A stretch of DNA of 64,000 bases from Paracoccaceae bacterium (GTDB lineage: Bacteria > Pseudomonadota > Alphaproteobacteria > Rhodobacterales > Rhodobacteraceae): NCBI GenBank assembly GCA_016744015.1, contig JADGFD010000014.1:17505-81504 (forward strand), written 5' to 3'. Position 1 is the first letter of the stretch, and every line of letters begins with the position of its first letter. The translations under genes and the position numbers were made by a program. The notes below the pieces were generated by a model, which searched no databases, was not told where the DNA came from, and was given only the letters and a program-made list of their open reading frames with translations. Of this stretch, positions 1 to 9,145 are shown in pieces.

Positions 1-915
1 ACGCTAACCTATCAACAAAAGCTTGCCGTTGATCTGGGGCTGCAAGACCTGCGGCGCATTCTGCCTTCGCGAGAGGCTGTGCTGGAACGGGATTTTGAAA
101 ATCTGCTGCACCGATCTGATACCGACGCTTGCTGCACCTTGCGAAAAACCGAGCCATTGGCGCGAGCGCTAAAAGGGTTTAGGGGCTGGATCAGCGGGCG
201 GAAACGCTACCAGGGTGGTGCGCGGGCCAGCATGGAGCTGTTTGAGATTGATGCCGAGCAGCGGATAAAGATCAACCCGTTGGCCCATTGGTCGCGGGAG
301 GAACTGGCCGGATATATTACCACCCACAATTTACCACGCCATCCGCTTGTGGCCAAGGGCTATAGGTCTATCGGCTGCGCCCCCTGCACAATCCCTTCTG
401 GCACCACCAACCATGAGCGCGCGGGCCGCTGGGAGGGCCAAGGAAAAACTGAATGCGGGATACATTTTAGCCAAGCACCCGCCGCGCCGGTGATCGTTAC
501 AGATCAAGGTTTTGCCAAAGATGATTGGGCTGGAGGCTTTCGTGGGGTAGATGCGCTTGCCAGCCTTGGCACACAGGATAAGTCGGCGCTGGCGGTTGAT
601 TTGGCTGGCGATTTCAACGCTAAAGATCTATTGCGGTGGGTAAAGCGGATTAACCTGATCCGCGTGGATTTTCCGGTTTTTTCTGACGGGCGCGGGTTCT
701 CGCTTGGTCGCCAGCTGCGTATGCTTGGCTATGCTGGCAGGCTGCGTGCAAAAGGTCATATTCTGGCTGACCAATATGCCATGGCGCGGCGCTCTGGCTT
801 TGATGAGGTCGAAATAGACGCGGCTTTGGCCCAGCGCCAGCCCGCGCCCGTTTGGCGTGCCCGCGCAAATTGGCAGGTGCGAGATTATCAGCTTTGCTTG
901 CGCCAACGCGCTTAA
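1..915 (+). CDS. cysH: Phosphoadenylyl/adenylyl-sulfate reductase fused to DUF934 (5' end outside window)
   Basis: The reading frame is open from base 1, so the N-terminus lies outside the window; 304 residues are visible. The first ~155 match the C-terminal half of assimilatory APS/PAPS reductase, which reduces activated sulfate to sulfite. Visible are a Cys-Cys pair at visible residues 44-45 (DACCTLRK) and CAPC at 126-129, the CC...CxxC ligand set of the 4Fe-4S type that prefers APS. The catalytic tail ECGIHF is at 151-156. Instead of stopping there, the frame continues through a short linker (SQAPAA) into a ~145-residue DUF934 domain (PVIVTDQGFAKDDW, then FSDGRGFSLGRQLR). DUF934 is usually a separate protein encoded next to cysH/cysI in sulfite-reduction operons; its exact role is unclear. 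The fusion is directly visible; that it helps deliver electrons or sulfite to sulfite reductase is inference. Confidence 0.9.
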   Translation, partial: TLTYQQKLAVDLGLQDLRRILPSREAVLERDFENLLHRSDTDACCTLRKTEPLARALKGFRGWISGRKRYQGGARASMELFEIDAEQRIKINPLAHWSREELAGYITTHNLPRHPLVAKGYRSIGCAPCTIPSGTTNHERAGRWEGQGKTECGIHFSQAPAAPVIVTDQGFAKDDWAGGFRGVDALASLGTQDKSALAVDLAGDFNAKDLLRWVKRINLIRVDFPVFSDGRGFSLGRQLRMLGYAGRLRAKGHILADQYAMARRSGFDEVEIDAALAQRQPAPVWRARANWQVRDYQLCLRQRA

Positions 916-917
916 CG

Positions 918-1490
918 CTATGTCGCGTTTAGCCGTCCTACGCCTGCACTTCGGGATAAGAACCGCACAATCACGCTGATGGTGATAATAATCAACACCA
1001 ACATGCCTGCCACAAGGCCGCTCATGGAAAGCGGCAGGATGATGCGGAACATGCGCCTGAACCAGCCAATGCCCTGCACCCGGGCGGTTTCCTCCAGTGA
1101 TTGGTGAATTTGCAGCATGGCGGCAATGCCGGTGCGGGAGGTGAAGGGCAGGCTTTTGATAACGGTGATCAACACCAAAATGGTAAAGGGGCCATAAAGC
1201 ACCGAAATGGGTTGGTAAAACATGGTCAAAATGCAGCAGGGTAAAAGCGCCAATCTCTCCATCACGTTGGTAGGCGAGGTCATAACTTTGGAACGTAAAC
1301 GCATCTTTATGATTTGAAACAGCGGCACCAGCACCACAGAGCTCAAAAAAACCAAGGCAGATCACCCCGATAATGATCTTGGGTTTGTTTTTAAAGCGAT
1401 AGGCCTGATAGTCCAGATTTTGGATGCTAAAAACGGGGGCTTGCCGCGCCGGGCTGCGGTGTTTGATATGGCTAAACCATGCGCGAAACA
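918..1490 (-). pseudogene. Remnant of iron-type ABC transporter permease
   Basis: Read on the minus strand, this stretch encodes part of a binding-protein-dependent permease. One segment reads FSIQNLDYQAYRFKNKPK and runs into a hydrophobic helix. The frame then shifts at a run of seven A (plus strand 1345-1351) and continues as FLSSVVLVPLFQ. Further on comes an EAA-type loop (EETARVQGIGWFRRMFRIIL), the site that contacts the ATPase. Two-domain Fe(III) permeases of the FbpB/AfuB type are much longer (about 500-700 residues). Here the beginning is missing and the protein ends abruptly soon after the EAA loop. No ATPase gene follows. Frameshift plus truncation supports a decayed gene; sequencing error cannot explain the missing parts. 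Confidence 0.7.
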
Positions 1491-2334
1491 GGGTCGAGTC
1501 CCGCCATAATGGCGTTTACATTCCCCTTGCTATCGTTGCGCGAAATATAGGTCATGTTGGGCATCGCGATCATGGCATCGTCTTGGCCAGCAGCCCCGGC
1601 GGCACCGGCCAGCAAGCGGCGCACAAATTCATAGCCCGCGTCCGGCACGCCATCCCCTAGCACCAATTCTTCGCCCGTTAAGCGCTGATAGCGCGGCAGC
1701 CATTTCTCAGGATATTGCACGAGTTTAACCAGCCCCATGAGTGAAGAGCCAGAGGCCATTGGGTCTTTAATCCCTACGCGGCCGCGATATTGCTCTTGGG
1801 TGAGCTCCCAAACATTGCTCACAGGCGCGCCGTCTGGGTTAGTGCCCGTGCTATAGAAAAACACAATGGTCTCGTTTACTTGAATAAGCAGAGGATCGCG
1901 GTTTTCTTCTGGGGTGCTGTCAGCGTAATGAGCGGGCAGATATTTAAATATCCGGCCGTTATTCAGCAATTCATAAATCACTTGGCCCGAGTTGCCGATG
2001 GTGATTACGTCCACATTGAAAATTCCCGCATCTTGCTCGCGCACGGTTTTTCAATAGTTTTAACAGAACCGAGGTCAAATAAAGTGAGCGTAATATCGGG
2101 GTAAAGCGCCTGAAAGTGGCCCACTAGTTTGGCGATACGCCCAAAGGAGGAGTAAACCATCACTTCGCCATCCTCGGTGGCACGGCCGACGATATCATCC
2201 CAATTTTCTTCCTCCATTGTTGATTTTGTTGAGGGTGAAGTAAAAACGGGTTGAGTCAACTTTTTATGATTATGAGTATTTCCAGAATTGGAAAACCAAC
2301 GCCAAAGCGCTGGGCGCAATGAGTTTTGTGCCAA
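1491..2334 (-). pseudogene. Frameshifted iron-type ABC transporter substrate-binding protein
   Basis: Two overlapping minus-strand frames together encode most of a periplasmic solute-binding protein. The upstream part reads NWDDIVGRATEDGEVMVYSS and ...FQALYPDITLTLFDLGSVKTIEK, typical of the N-terminal lobe of Fe(III)-binding proteins. The downstream part continues as VREQDAGIFNVDVITIGNSG through EQYRGRVGIKDPMASGSS. The join lies at a run of five T at 2047-2051; one extra base would restore ...EKTVREQ. I see no clear signal peptide. The end runs directly into permease-like sequence, so the C-terminal lobe and the intergenic region appear deleted. With the neighbouring permease fragment this is a dead iron-uptake cassette. 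The family assignment comes from overall pattern; the ligand is not certain. Confidence 0.7.
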
Positions 2335-2732
2335 TCTGCACAGCCACAGGCTGCCCTTCTTGCGGCCTCGTTAACCAATGATCCTAACGCGCAGATAAAC
2401 ATGCTGGCTTTAAGTATTCTGCAAATTGCATGATGGGCTTGTTTTAGCCGCGAAATGACTCTGAAATAGTAAACCGGCATACGGGAATCAATTGCGGAGC
2501 TTGTGATCATTATCAGCGCCAGAAAATCCAGCTGGTGAGGATTTTTTGTGAAACCACTCAAGCTTCCTCGGGTAGTTTGGCGGTGGTGGGTCATAGAATG
2601 CGGCCTTTAAATGATAACCACCTTTTGTCGCAAACCAAAATTATGGTTGCGAAAACATCGTGGGCCAAAGACAGTGCCTTTGCGGCCAAGCGCGAATGGC
2701 ATCAATAGCTGAACACATGATCGGGGTCAGAC
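2335..2732. other. Gene-poor stretch, possibly further decayed sequence
   Basis: No convincing gene is seen on either strand. Short plus-strand stretches look protein-like and end in stops, for example AALLAASLTNDPNAQINM ending at a TGA near 2443, and a piece starting MRPLNDNHLLSQTKIM near 2598 that ends at TAG near 2708. They may be scraps of a plus-strand gene. I cannot name the family. Codon pattern is unlike the intact neighbours. Confidence 0.4.
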
Positions 2733-3956
2733 ATGAAAACGGAAAAAACCGGCGAGACGCCCCAACAGTTTGACCCCAGCCCAGCGGGGCCGCTAGACGG
2801 CATCCGCGTGCTGGATCTATCTCGGCTGGTAGCGGGCAATCTGCTATCTATGCAGCTAGCAGATTTTGGCGCTGACGTCATAAAGATCGAGCCAGAAGAG
2901 GGTGACCCGTTGCGGGCTTGGAAAGTCGATGGCCATTCGTTTTTTTGGAAGATTTATGGTCGTAACAAGCGCTCATGTGTGCTCAACCTTCGCCATCCGC
3001 CAGCCATGCAAGCCCTTTGGGCGCTTATAAAAACCGCCGATGTGTTTATCGAAAATTTTCGCCCGGGTACGCTGGAGAAAATGGGGCTATCCCCGGCAAG
3101 CCTTTTGACGTGTAATCCTGATTTGCTTATCGTACGCGTTTCTGGCTTTGGGCAAACCGGCCCCAACGCCCATTTGCCGGGCTTTGGCACATTGGTTGAG
3201 GCCGCCAGCGGCTTTGCCTATAACAATGGTTTTGCTGATCGTGAGCCGGTGCTGCCCCCCTTGGCACTGGCCGATATGGTCGCAGGAATTTATGGTGCTT
3301 CCGCCGTTTCAACGGCGCTATTCGCCCGCGAAAAGGGCCACGCTCGCGGGCAGGTTATTGATCTTTCTTTGCTTGAGTCGATATTCTCGTTTCTGGGGCC
3401 GGAAATGGCAATATATGAGCATACTGGCGTGGTGAAAGATCGCGTCGGGAGCGCGTCTGATACGGCATCACCGCGCAATGTTTACCGCTGCGCTGATGGC
3501 CTCTATCTGGCGCTTTCCGGTTCGATGCAAACCATTGCCGAGCGCGTATTCAAGGCCATCGGCCACCCTGAAATGATCTCTGATCCGCGTTTTGCCACCA
3601 ACACAGAGCGGGTTAAAAACCGCGGCCTTGTAGATGAAGCCATCGGGGGGTGGTTTAGCCAAAAAACCAGCGTAGAGGCACTGGAAATAATGCAAAATGC
3701 GGGCGCGACAGTCGGGCCGGTCTATTCGGTGGCCGATGCCATGGAAGATGCTCATTTCAAAGCGCGGGTATACACAAATGTAGAGGATAACGACCTTGGG
3801 TCTATCCCGATGCATAACGTAACCCCGCGACTTTCCGGCACGCCGGGGAGCCTGCGCTGCGCCGCGCCTGAGCTTGGCGCGGATACGGAGGAAATTCTCA
3901 AGGGTGCCGGGCTGAGCACCGCGCAAATAGTGTGTGCAAAAGGTACAGCCCGTTAA
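2733..3956 (+). CDS. Class III (CaiB/BaiF family) CoA-transferase
   Basis: The 407-residue protein moves CoA from an acyl-CoA donor to a carboxylic acid acceptor. Family hallmarks are LDGIRVLDLSRLVAGNLLS (about 21-39), ADFGADVIKIEPEEGDPLR (43-61), VFIENFRPGTLEKMGL (104-119) and VSGFGQTGP (136-144). LADMVAG includes Asp181, the expected aspartate that forms the acyl-anhydride intermediate. Length matches the family norm of about 400. The substrate pair cannot be told from sequence: members act on formate/oxalate, carnitine, succinate, mesaconate and many others. It stands alone between the decayed transporter and a convergent MFS gene, so context gives no substrate hint. Mesaconyl-CoA transfer is conceivable given ethylmalonyl-CoA pathway genes elsewhere in the window, but that is speculation. 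Confidence 0.88.
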   Translation: MKTEKTGETPQQFDPSPAGPLDGIRVLDLSRLVAGNLLSMQLADFGADVIKIEPEEGDPLRAWKVDGHSFFWKIYGRNKRSCVLNLRHPPAMQALWALIKTADVFIENFRPGTLEKMGLSPASLLTCNPDLLIVRVSGFGQTGPNAHLPGFGTLVEAASGFAYNNGFADREPVLPPLALADMVAGIYGASAVSTALFAREKGHARGQVIDLSLLESIFSFLGPEMAIYEHTGVVKDRVGSASDTASPRNVYRCADGLYLALSGSMQTIAERVFKAIGHPEMISDPRFATNTERVKNRGLVDEAIGGWFSQKTSVEALEIMQNAGATVGPVYSVADAMEDAHFKARVYTNVEDNDLGSIPMHNVTPRLSGTPGSLRCAAPELGADTEEILKGAGLSTAQIVCAKGTAR

Positions 3957-3982
3957 AGCGCCCCGATGCCTAAGGTTGAACG

Positions 3983-5125
3983 TTAGTCTGGACCGCCGCG
4001 CAGGGCTTGGCCGGCAGCCAGCAACACAATGACCATAAGCGCGGCGAGCAGCCAAAAGGCGGTGGGCAGGCTGGTATGGTTGGCGATAAAACCGATAGCG
4101 GTTGGACCAAGCAATATGCCAGCATACCCAACGGTAGTGACAGAGGCGATGGCCAGGCTCGCGGGCATGGTTTTTTGCCGCCCCGCAGCGCTAAACAGGA
4201 TTGGCACAATATTGGCTGCCCCAAGCCCGATCAGGAAAAACCCAGCCATGGCCAATGCGGGCCATGGGCTTAATAGAAGAGTTGCGATACCAGAAATTAT
4301 GGCAAGGCTACCACCGGCTAAAACCCGCTGCTCACCAAGCTTTGCTACGGTTTTGTCGCCCGTGAACCGCGCCAGCACCATGGCCACCGAAAACAGAATA
4401 AAGCCAATTCCAGCGTTTTCTGCAGCCAAAAGTTTACGCTCAATTATGAGCAGCGCACCCCAATCCAGCACCGCGCCCTCCAGCAAAAAGGAAATGGCGG
4501 CCAGCACCGCAATCAGCAGCACAACGCCGCGCGGAAAGGTGAAGGGCTCTGGCGTGCCACCGCGCGCCTTTAGCAGCTTTGGGCTGGCCATTAGGATAGT
4601 CGACGCCGTGATAGCTGCGCCGATCAGCATAGAAACTTGCCACGCGGCCCCAAGGGAAAGCAGCACCGTCACTAGTGCAGCGCCCGCAAGGCCGCCCACG
4701 CTGAATTGCGCATGAAATCCAGACATTAGCGGTCGCATTTCACGGGTTTCCACTTCCACACCGTGGATGTTCATGGCCACATCTATTGTGCCCATAGATG
4801 CCCCGAGAAAGAACAAGGCCACGGCCAAAGCCGCAAAACTGTTAGCAAGGGTCAGCAAGAGCATAAACACCACCAGCCCCGCGCCGCCGAGCATTACCAT
4901 ATGCCGCGCCCCATATCGCGCCGCAATCCCACCTGTGATCGGCATGGCAATAATCGCCCCAAGGCCGATGCACAGCAATAACAGCCCGAATTGCGCCTCA
5001 TCCGCGTCAACACCGGCTTTGATAAACGGAAACAACGGCGCACTACAACCCATGGCAAACCCGGCCGTAAAAAACGCCAGCCTTGTGGCAAAGCGCGCGG
5101 GGTCGGTTAAGGCGAAGTCAGGCAT
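3983..5125 (-). CDS. Major facilitator superfamily transporter
   Basis: About 380 residues with roughly twelve hydrophobic segments, rich in Gly/Ala/Leu. It resembles the YbjJ/fucose-permease-like branch of MFS inner-membrane carriers. The segment GGIAARYGARHMVMLGGAG in the first half matches the conserved loop after helix 2. An in-frame ATG exists 24 bases upstream, but I favour the start at 5125 because GGGAAAGAG lies just ahead of it. The gene faces the CoA-transferase tail to tail, with 26 bases between the stops, and lies 33 bases after the exported-protein gene. Substrate is unknown; sugar or drug efflux are the common annotations for such proteins. Confidence 0.85.
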   Translation of the reverse strand: MPDFALTDPARFATRLAFFTAGFAMGCSAPLFPFIKAGVDADEAQFGLLLLCIGLGAIIAMPITGGIAARYGARHMVMLGGAGLVVFMLLLTLANSFAALAVALFFLGASMGTIDVAMNIHGVEVETREMRPLMSGFHAQFSVGGLAGAALVTVLLSLGAAWQVSMLIGAAITASTILMASPKLLKARGGTPEPFTFPRGVVLLIAVLAAISFLLEGAVLDWGALLIIERKLLAAENAGIGFILFSVAMVLARFTGDKTVAKLGEQRVLAGGSLAIISGIATLLLSPWPALAMAGFFLIGLGAANIVPILFSAAGRQKTMPASLAIASVTTVGYAGILLGPTAIGFIANHTSLPTAFWLLAALMVIVLLAAGQALRGGPD

Positions 5126-5158
5126 AAGCTCTTTCCCTTTCGAGCCCATGCTGCGGGC

Positions 5159-5776
5159 TTAAGAGCCATTTCGTATGCTGGCGATAAGATCTCTGCGCCA
5201 AATTCGGTTGGGAAAGCTGAAAACCCCGTCGGTGGCCAGCATATCCGCAAGGAAAGGGGACTCGGTGAGTGGCGGCATACGCTGTTGCATCTTTTTGGCC
5301 ACGCCTCCCCCAGTACCGAAAATGAGGACGCCAAGAGTGAGTACTGTGGTCGCTTCATCGATAAATTCTTCTGAAGTGGCTGCACCGATCAAGGTTTCTA
5401 AATCGGTGCTACTGAGGGCGCTTCTGTCACGCTCCGCAGTTAGGACGTGCACCGCATGAGATAGCTGATCGGGCGTTTGCCTTTCTAATAGAGCGGCTAC
5501 ATAGTCTTCCCGCCAAAGATTGAGCCAAAGCTCAAGCTCACGCTCAGGGAGTATTTCGATGAGCCGGTCCGAATCCACAACGCGAACCGAATGCTCGGCT
5601 AACAGTTCCGTGAGGTGTTTGACATACATATCCAGCAGCATTTGCTTGGTGTGTTCCATGTCTGAATCAGCAAACATGTGCTCCGCAATATATTCGGCAT
5701 CTGTGCGCGGCGAAGCGCAAACGCTTTGCCCGAACATAACCGATAGTGCAAAAAATATAGAAGCGAGACGGCGCAA
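5159..5776 (-). CDS. Exported protein of unknown function
   Basis: 205 residues. The N-terminus (MRRLASIFFALSVMFGQSVCAS) looks like a Sec signal peptide with cleavage near residue 21, so the product is probably periplasmic. The rest is mainly helical and acidic, with a hydrophobic Gly-rich segment (TVLTLGVLIFGTGGGVA) near residues 143-159 that could be a membrane-associated helix. I recognise no family. It lies upstream of the MFS gene on the same strand with a 33-base gap and may be co-transcribed. Confidence 0.65.
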   Translation of the reverse strand: MRRLASIFFALSVMFGQSVCASPRTDAEYIAEHMFADSDMEHTKQMLLDMYVKHLTELLAEHSVRVVDSDRLIEILPERELELWLNLWREDYVAALLERQTPDQLSHAVHVLTAERDRSALSSTDLETLIGAATSEEFIDEATTVLTLGVLIFGTGGGVAKKMQQRMPPLTESPFLADMLATDGVFSFPNRIWRRDLIASIRNGS

Positions 5777-5871
5777 TGTTGTTATCCAGAATGAGGGCGG
5801 GCGAATGAGAAAGGACGATACAGGGATTTAATGGCGGGCGCAATATCAACCCTAAGCTTCATATTTGAAGG

Positions 5872-6819
5872 CTATACATACACACCCTCGGGCTGCGCCC
5901 GCAACCCCCGCGCCAAAAGGTCCATCGCGGCCATGCGCACGGCCACGCCCATTTCCACCTGCTCTTGAATCACCGAGCGGTTAATGTCATCGGCCAGCAC
6001 GCCGTCAATTTCTACGCCGCGGTTCATGGGGCCGGGATGCATGACGATGGCGTCGGGTTTGGCATGGGCCAGTTTGGCCGCATCCAGCCCCCAGCGATGA
6101 TAATATTCGCGCTCGGAGGGGATAAACCCGCCATCCATGCGCTCTTTTTGCAGGCGGAGCATCATCACGACGTCAGCCCCTTGGAGGCCCGCCTCCATGT
6201 CATCTGTGATTTCCACTCCGAGCTGATCAATGCCGCTTGGCATAAGGGTGCGCGGGCCAACAAGGCGCACGCGGTTTTCCATTTTGCCAAGCAGCAAAAG
6301 GTTTGAGCGTGCCACGCGGGAATGGGCAATATCGCCACAAATGGCGATGGTTAGCCGGTGTAGCCGCCCTTTGGCGCGGCGAATTGTCAGAGCATCGAGC
6401 AAGGCTTGGGTCGGGTGCTCATGGCGGCCATCGCCCGCGTTGAGCACGGCGCAGTTTACCTTTTCAGCTAGCAGGGCAACCGCGCCGGAATGGGGGTGGC
6501 GGACAACCAAAAGATCAGGGTGCATGGCGTTTAGCGTCATCGCGGTATCAATGAGGGTTTCACCCTTGGAGATGGAGCTGGCCGACATTTGCATGTTCAT
6601 CACATCTGCCCCAAGGCGCTTGCCTGCGATTTCAAAGCTGGATTGAGTGCGGGTCGAGGCCTCAAAAAACATGTTGACTTGGGTCATGCCGCTCAGTGCG
6701 GTCGAGTGCTTCTGGGCAGAGCGGTTTTGCTTGGCGTAAAGCTCGGCAAGGTCCAAAATGGTGGTGATCTCGGCTTTGGAAAGCCCCTCGATTCCGAGAA
6801 GATGGCGGTGCTGGAGCAT
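5872..6819 (-). CDS. pyrB: Aspartate carbamoyltransferase catalytic subunit
   Basis: 315 residues, the usual length for the catalytic chain. It condenses carbamoyl phosphate with L-aspartate to carbamoyl-aspartate, the committed step of pyrimidine synthesis, in the cytoplasm. The carbamoyl-phosphate loop [12 protein letters not shown] carries Ser55-Thr56-Arg57-Thr58. [11 protein letters not shown] follows in the middle and a SRVARSN element after it. The aspartate-side loop MLRLQKERM and MHPGPMNRG are in the C-terminal half. pyrC, its frequent partner, is not adjacent here. A 264-base region separates it from the divergent glycosylase gene; I saw no clear pyrimidine-attenuation hairpin there. 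Confidence 0.96.
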   Translation of the reverse strand: MLQHRHLLGIEGLSKAEITTILDLAELYAKQNRSAQKHSTALSGMTQVNMFFEASTRTQSSFEIAGKRLGADVMNMQMSASSISKGETLIDTAMTLNAMHPDLLVVRHPHSGAVALLAEKVNCAVLNAGDGRHEHPTQALLDALTIRRAKGRLHRLTIAICGDIAHSRVARSNLLLLGKMENRVRLVGPRTLMPSGIDQLGVEITDDMEAGLQGADVVMMLRLQKERMDGGFIPSEREYYHRWGLDAAKLAHAKPDAIVMHPGPMNRGVEIDGVLADDINRSVIQEQVEMGVAVRMAAMDLLARGLRAQPEGVYV

Positions 6820-7083
6820 GAGGTGGCCTCGCTGGTTTTAGCCTTTATAGCAAGGATTTCGGGTGAGGCAAGGGCCGGTGGCGGCGCGTCTAGCAGTGGC
6901 TTGCTTTGCGAGGTTGTGCTCGCGCCGCGCTGTGAGGTCAGCGTGTGTAGCCAAAAGCGCAAAGGGTTTGGTGTGGTGCGAGTAAAAGGGGTCAACAAAG
7001 TGCAGCGGTAGACGTGCCACCAAGGGAGGTAACGGTTTTCAATCCTGCCTTGTTGGGGTAGGCTACGCCCAGAGGAATCACAA

Positions 7084-7872
7084 ATGCCCAATGCCGCACA
7101 GTTTCACCATGATCTTGCTCTTCTGGATTGGCATCTCGAATTGGGTGTGGATGAGGCCATAAGTGAAGCGTCGGTGAACCGTTATAAGCTAGAAGCGCCT
7201 GCGTCAAAGCCCAAACCAACCACCACGCCTGAAGTTATTACGCCAGCCAAATCCGAACCCGTTGTGTTTGACTCCACCCCTTTGGCACAAGCTTGCGAGA
7301 ACTTGGCGGCGTTGCGTGCCGCCATGGGAGCCTTTGAGCACTGCCCTTTAAAGCAAGGTGCGCGTAACACGGTGTTTTGTGACGGCAATCCGAGCGCCCG
7401 CGTGATGATCATCGGTGAGGCTCCCGGCCGTGAGGAGGACCGCGAGGGCAAGCCTTTTATTGGCAAAGCCGGGCAGATGCTAGACAAAATGTTCGCCGCC
7501 ATTGGCCTTTCACGGCATGAAGAGGCGCCTGAATCTGCACTTTATATTACCAATGTGCTCCCATGGCGGCCACCGCAAAATAGAGACCCAAAGCCCGAAG
7601 AAATAGCTTTGATGAAGCCGTTTTTATTGCGCCATATTGAGCTGGCCCAGCCTGATTTCATTATCACCATGGGCAACCCGAGCACCAAAACCCTGCGCGA
7701 TACCAGCCTTGGTATTACCAAAATGCATGGCCAATGGGGTGAGGTGCTCGGCATCCCTTCGGTGCCACTATTTCACCCCGCCTACCTGCTGCGCTCTCCC
7801 GAGCAAAAGCGGCTGGCTTGGGCTGATTTGCTCAGCCTCAAGGCCCGCCTAGAAGGCAAACACCATGCATAG
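7084..7872 (+). CDS. Family 4/5-type uracil-DNA glycosylase
   Basis: 262 residues. It is expected to remove uracil from DNA to start base-excision repair. Motif A is GEAPGREED (111-119), the central motif is ITNVLPWRPPQNRDP (155-169) and the DNA-intercalation motif is HPAYLLR (231-237). The first ~80 residues are a variable, low-complexity extension (SKPKPTTTPE). Bacterial family 4 enzymes usually hold a 4Fe-4S cluster through four cysteines; here I count only Cys71, Cys87 and Cys99, and the normal CxxC before motif A is reduced to HCPLK. The cluster is therefore probably absent or altered. An AGAGGAAT ribosome site precedes the ATG. The 3' end overlaps the next gene by 8 bases. Confidence 0.88.
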   Translation: MPNAAQFHHDLALLDWHLELGVDEAISEASVNRYKLEAPASKPKPTTTPEVITPAKSEPVVFDSTPLAQACENLAALRAAMGAFEHCPLKQGARNTVFCDGNPSARVMIIGEAPGREEDREGKPFIGKAGQMLDKMFAAIGLSRHEEAPESALYITNVLPWRPPQNRDPKPEEIALMKPFLLRHIELAQPDFIITMGNPSTKTLRDTSLGITKMHGQWGEVLGIPSVPLFHPAYLLRSPEQKRLAWADLLSLKARLEGKHHA

Positions 7873-8440
7873 GGTTGCCGCTTGCTTCTTGGGAGCCGCT
7901 TTGTTTTTTGCGCTGCCAGTTACGCCGCAGGCTTCGCCCACAAACCCTGCCAGCAATGTGGGTGAAGACCCCTCACAACCAAATGGGCTCAACGCAGAGC
8001 TCGACGAGATCACTTTTATCGGTATTGGGCCTATGCCAAACAGTGGGTTTTCCGGCTTTAGAGCCAGCGGTGCCGGCCAGGTAGGGTGTAGTCTCAATAC
8101 CATGCTGGAAGCTAAGGCCATGGCGCTGGAATGCCCCGGCTTTGCCTCTGCTGAAGAATTCGATCGACTTAATGCCAGATTGCTGCGCGTTGCTAATTTT
8201 TATACCGAATATCTAAGGCCAGCGCGCTCGCAAGACGAGGTGTTGTCCCTCTTTTCTCAGAGTTTAGGGGCGATAAGGCTAGAGCTTCAACCGAGAAAAG
8301 CCAACCTTTGCAATTACCTTAAAACTGTAGATCCGTTGTGGTATGACGAGATTTTTCTTGGTGCGCCTTTTGATACCGAGCTGCAACAAATACTTGCCAG
8401 ACCCTTTTTTCCCTATAACAGCCGTTGCATATTTGAATAG
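7865..8440 (+). CDS. Exported hypothetical protein
   Basis: 191 residues, overlapping the glycosylase gene by 8 bases, so probably translated from the same message. MHRVAACFLGAALFFALPVTPQAS looks like a signal peptide with cleavage near residue 24. The mature part contains four cysteines (in VGCSL, LECPG, ANLCNY and SRCIFE) that could form periplasmic disulfides. I do not recognise the family. The translational link to a DNA-repair gene is probably only positional. Confidence 0.65.
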   Translation: MHRVAACFLGAALFFALPVTPQASPTNPASNVGEDPSQPNGLNAELDEITFIGIGPMPNSGFSGFRASGAGQVGCSLNTMLEAKAMALECPGFASAEEFDRLNARLLRVANFYTEYLRPARSQDEVLSLFSQSLGAIRLELQPRKANLCNYLKTVDPLWYDEIFLGAPFDTELQQILARPFFPYNSRCIFE

Positions 8441-8485
8441 AGCTGCAAAAAGCTGAAAAGCGGCCTTATTGAACAGGAGCCCTGA

Positions 8486-9022
8486 ATGACTGAACGCACA
8501 TTTATACCGGTGAAAATTGCGGTGCTGACCGTGTCTGATACCCGTAAACTGGAAGATGACAGGTCTGGCACCACGCTAGTAAAGCGGCTTGAAGCCGCCG
8601 GGCATATTTTAGCTGATCGGGCGATTATTCGGGATGAGCGGAACCAAGTGGCGGATAAGTTGCGGGCGTGGGTGGCATCTGACGAGGTGGATGTGGTGAT
8701 CTCAACCGGCGGCACGGGCCTTACGGGGCGAGACATTACCGTAGAGGCGCATCGCGATGTGTATGAAAAAGAAATTGACGCTTTTGCTACGCTTTTCACT
8801 ATGGTTTCTTTTCCCAAAATAGGCACATCCGTCACGCAATCTCGCGCCTGTGCGGGCGTGGCCGGTGGGACCTATCTCTTTGCCCTGCCCGGCTCGCCGG
8901 GGGCCTGCAAAGACGGATGGGATGAAATTTTGCTTCATCAGCTTGATTATCGACATGGTCCCTGCAATTTTGTGGAAATCATGCCGCGGCTGGAAGAGCA
9001 TAAGCAACGCGGCAAAAGCTGA
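8486..9022 (+). CDS. moaB: Molybdenum cofactor biosynthesis protein B
   Basis: 178 residues of the MoaB/MogA fold. These cytoplasmic proteins bind molybdopterin and, in MogA, adenylate it before molybdenum insertion. The opening strand IAVLTVSDTRKLEDDRSGTT, the ligand loop VVISTGGTGLTGRD (about 72-85) and FALPGSPGACKDGWD near the end are diagnostic. AGGAG lies six bases before the ATG. MoaB often replaces MogA in alphaproteobacteria; I cannot separate the two activities from sequence alone. No other molybdopterin gene is in the window. Confidence 0.93.
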   Translation: MTERTFIPVKIAVLTVSDTRKLEDDRSGTTLVKRLEAAGHILADRAIIRDERNQVADKLRAWVASDEVDVVISTGGTGLTGRDITVEAHRDVYEKEIDAFATLFTMVSFPKIGTSVTQSRACAGVAGGTYLFALPGSPGACKDGWDEILLHQLDYRHGPCNFVEIMPRLEEHKQRGKS

Positions 9023-9127
9023 CCCCTGCAAGCGAAGCGCCGCATGCGCCAAGGAGGTGGCCCGAAGGGTCCCCGAGGCGGCGCACTCTCGGGACTGTCC
9101 GGCAGCTCCGCGTTTGCTTTTACCTCT

Positions 9128-9145
9128 GCGGGGGTAAACCCCCGC
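9128..9145. other. Strong hairpin in the moaB-cbiD gap
   Basis: A perfect seven-base-pair stem GCGGGGG/CCCCCGC closes a TAAA loop. It lies in the 253-base gap between moaB and cbiD, followed about 15 bases later by a TTTTTT run, so it could help end moaB transcription. The gap is otherwise GC-rich with small repeats. I looked for the conserved boxes of a cobalamin riboswitch ahead of cbiD and did not see them. Confidence 0.45.

Noticed and set aside
628..1365. A 245-codon minus-strand frame overlapping cysH and the permease remnant
   Set aside because: Most of it is antisense to the DUF934 part of the cysH fusion. The only meaningful part is the short permease segment near 1340-1365, already described as pseudogene.
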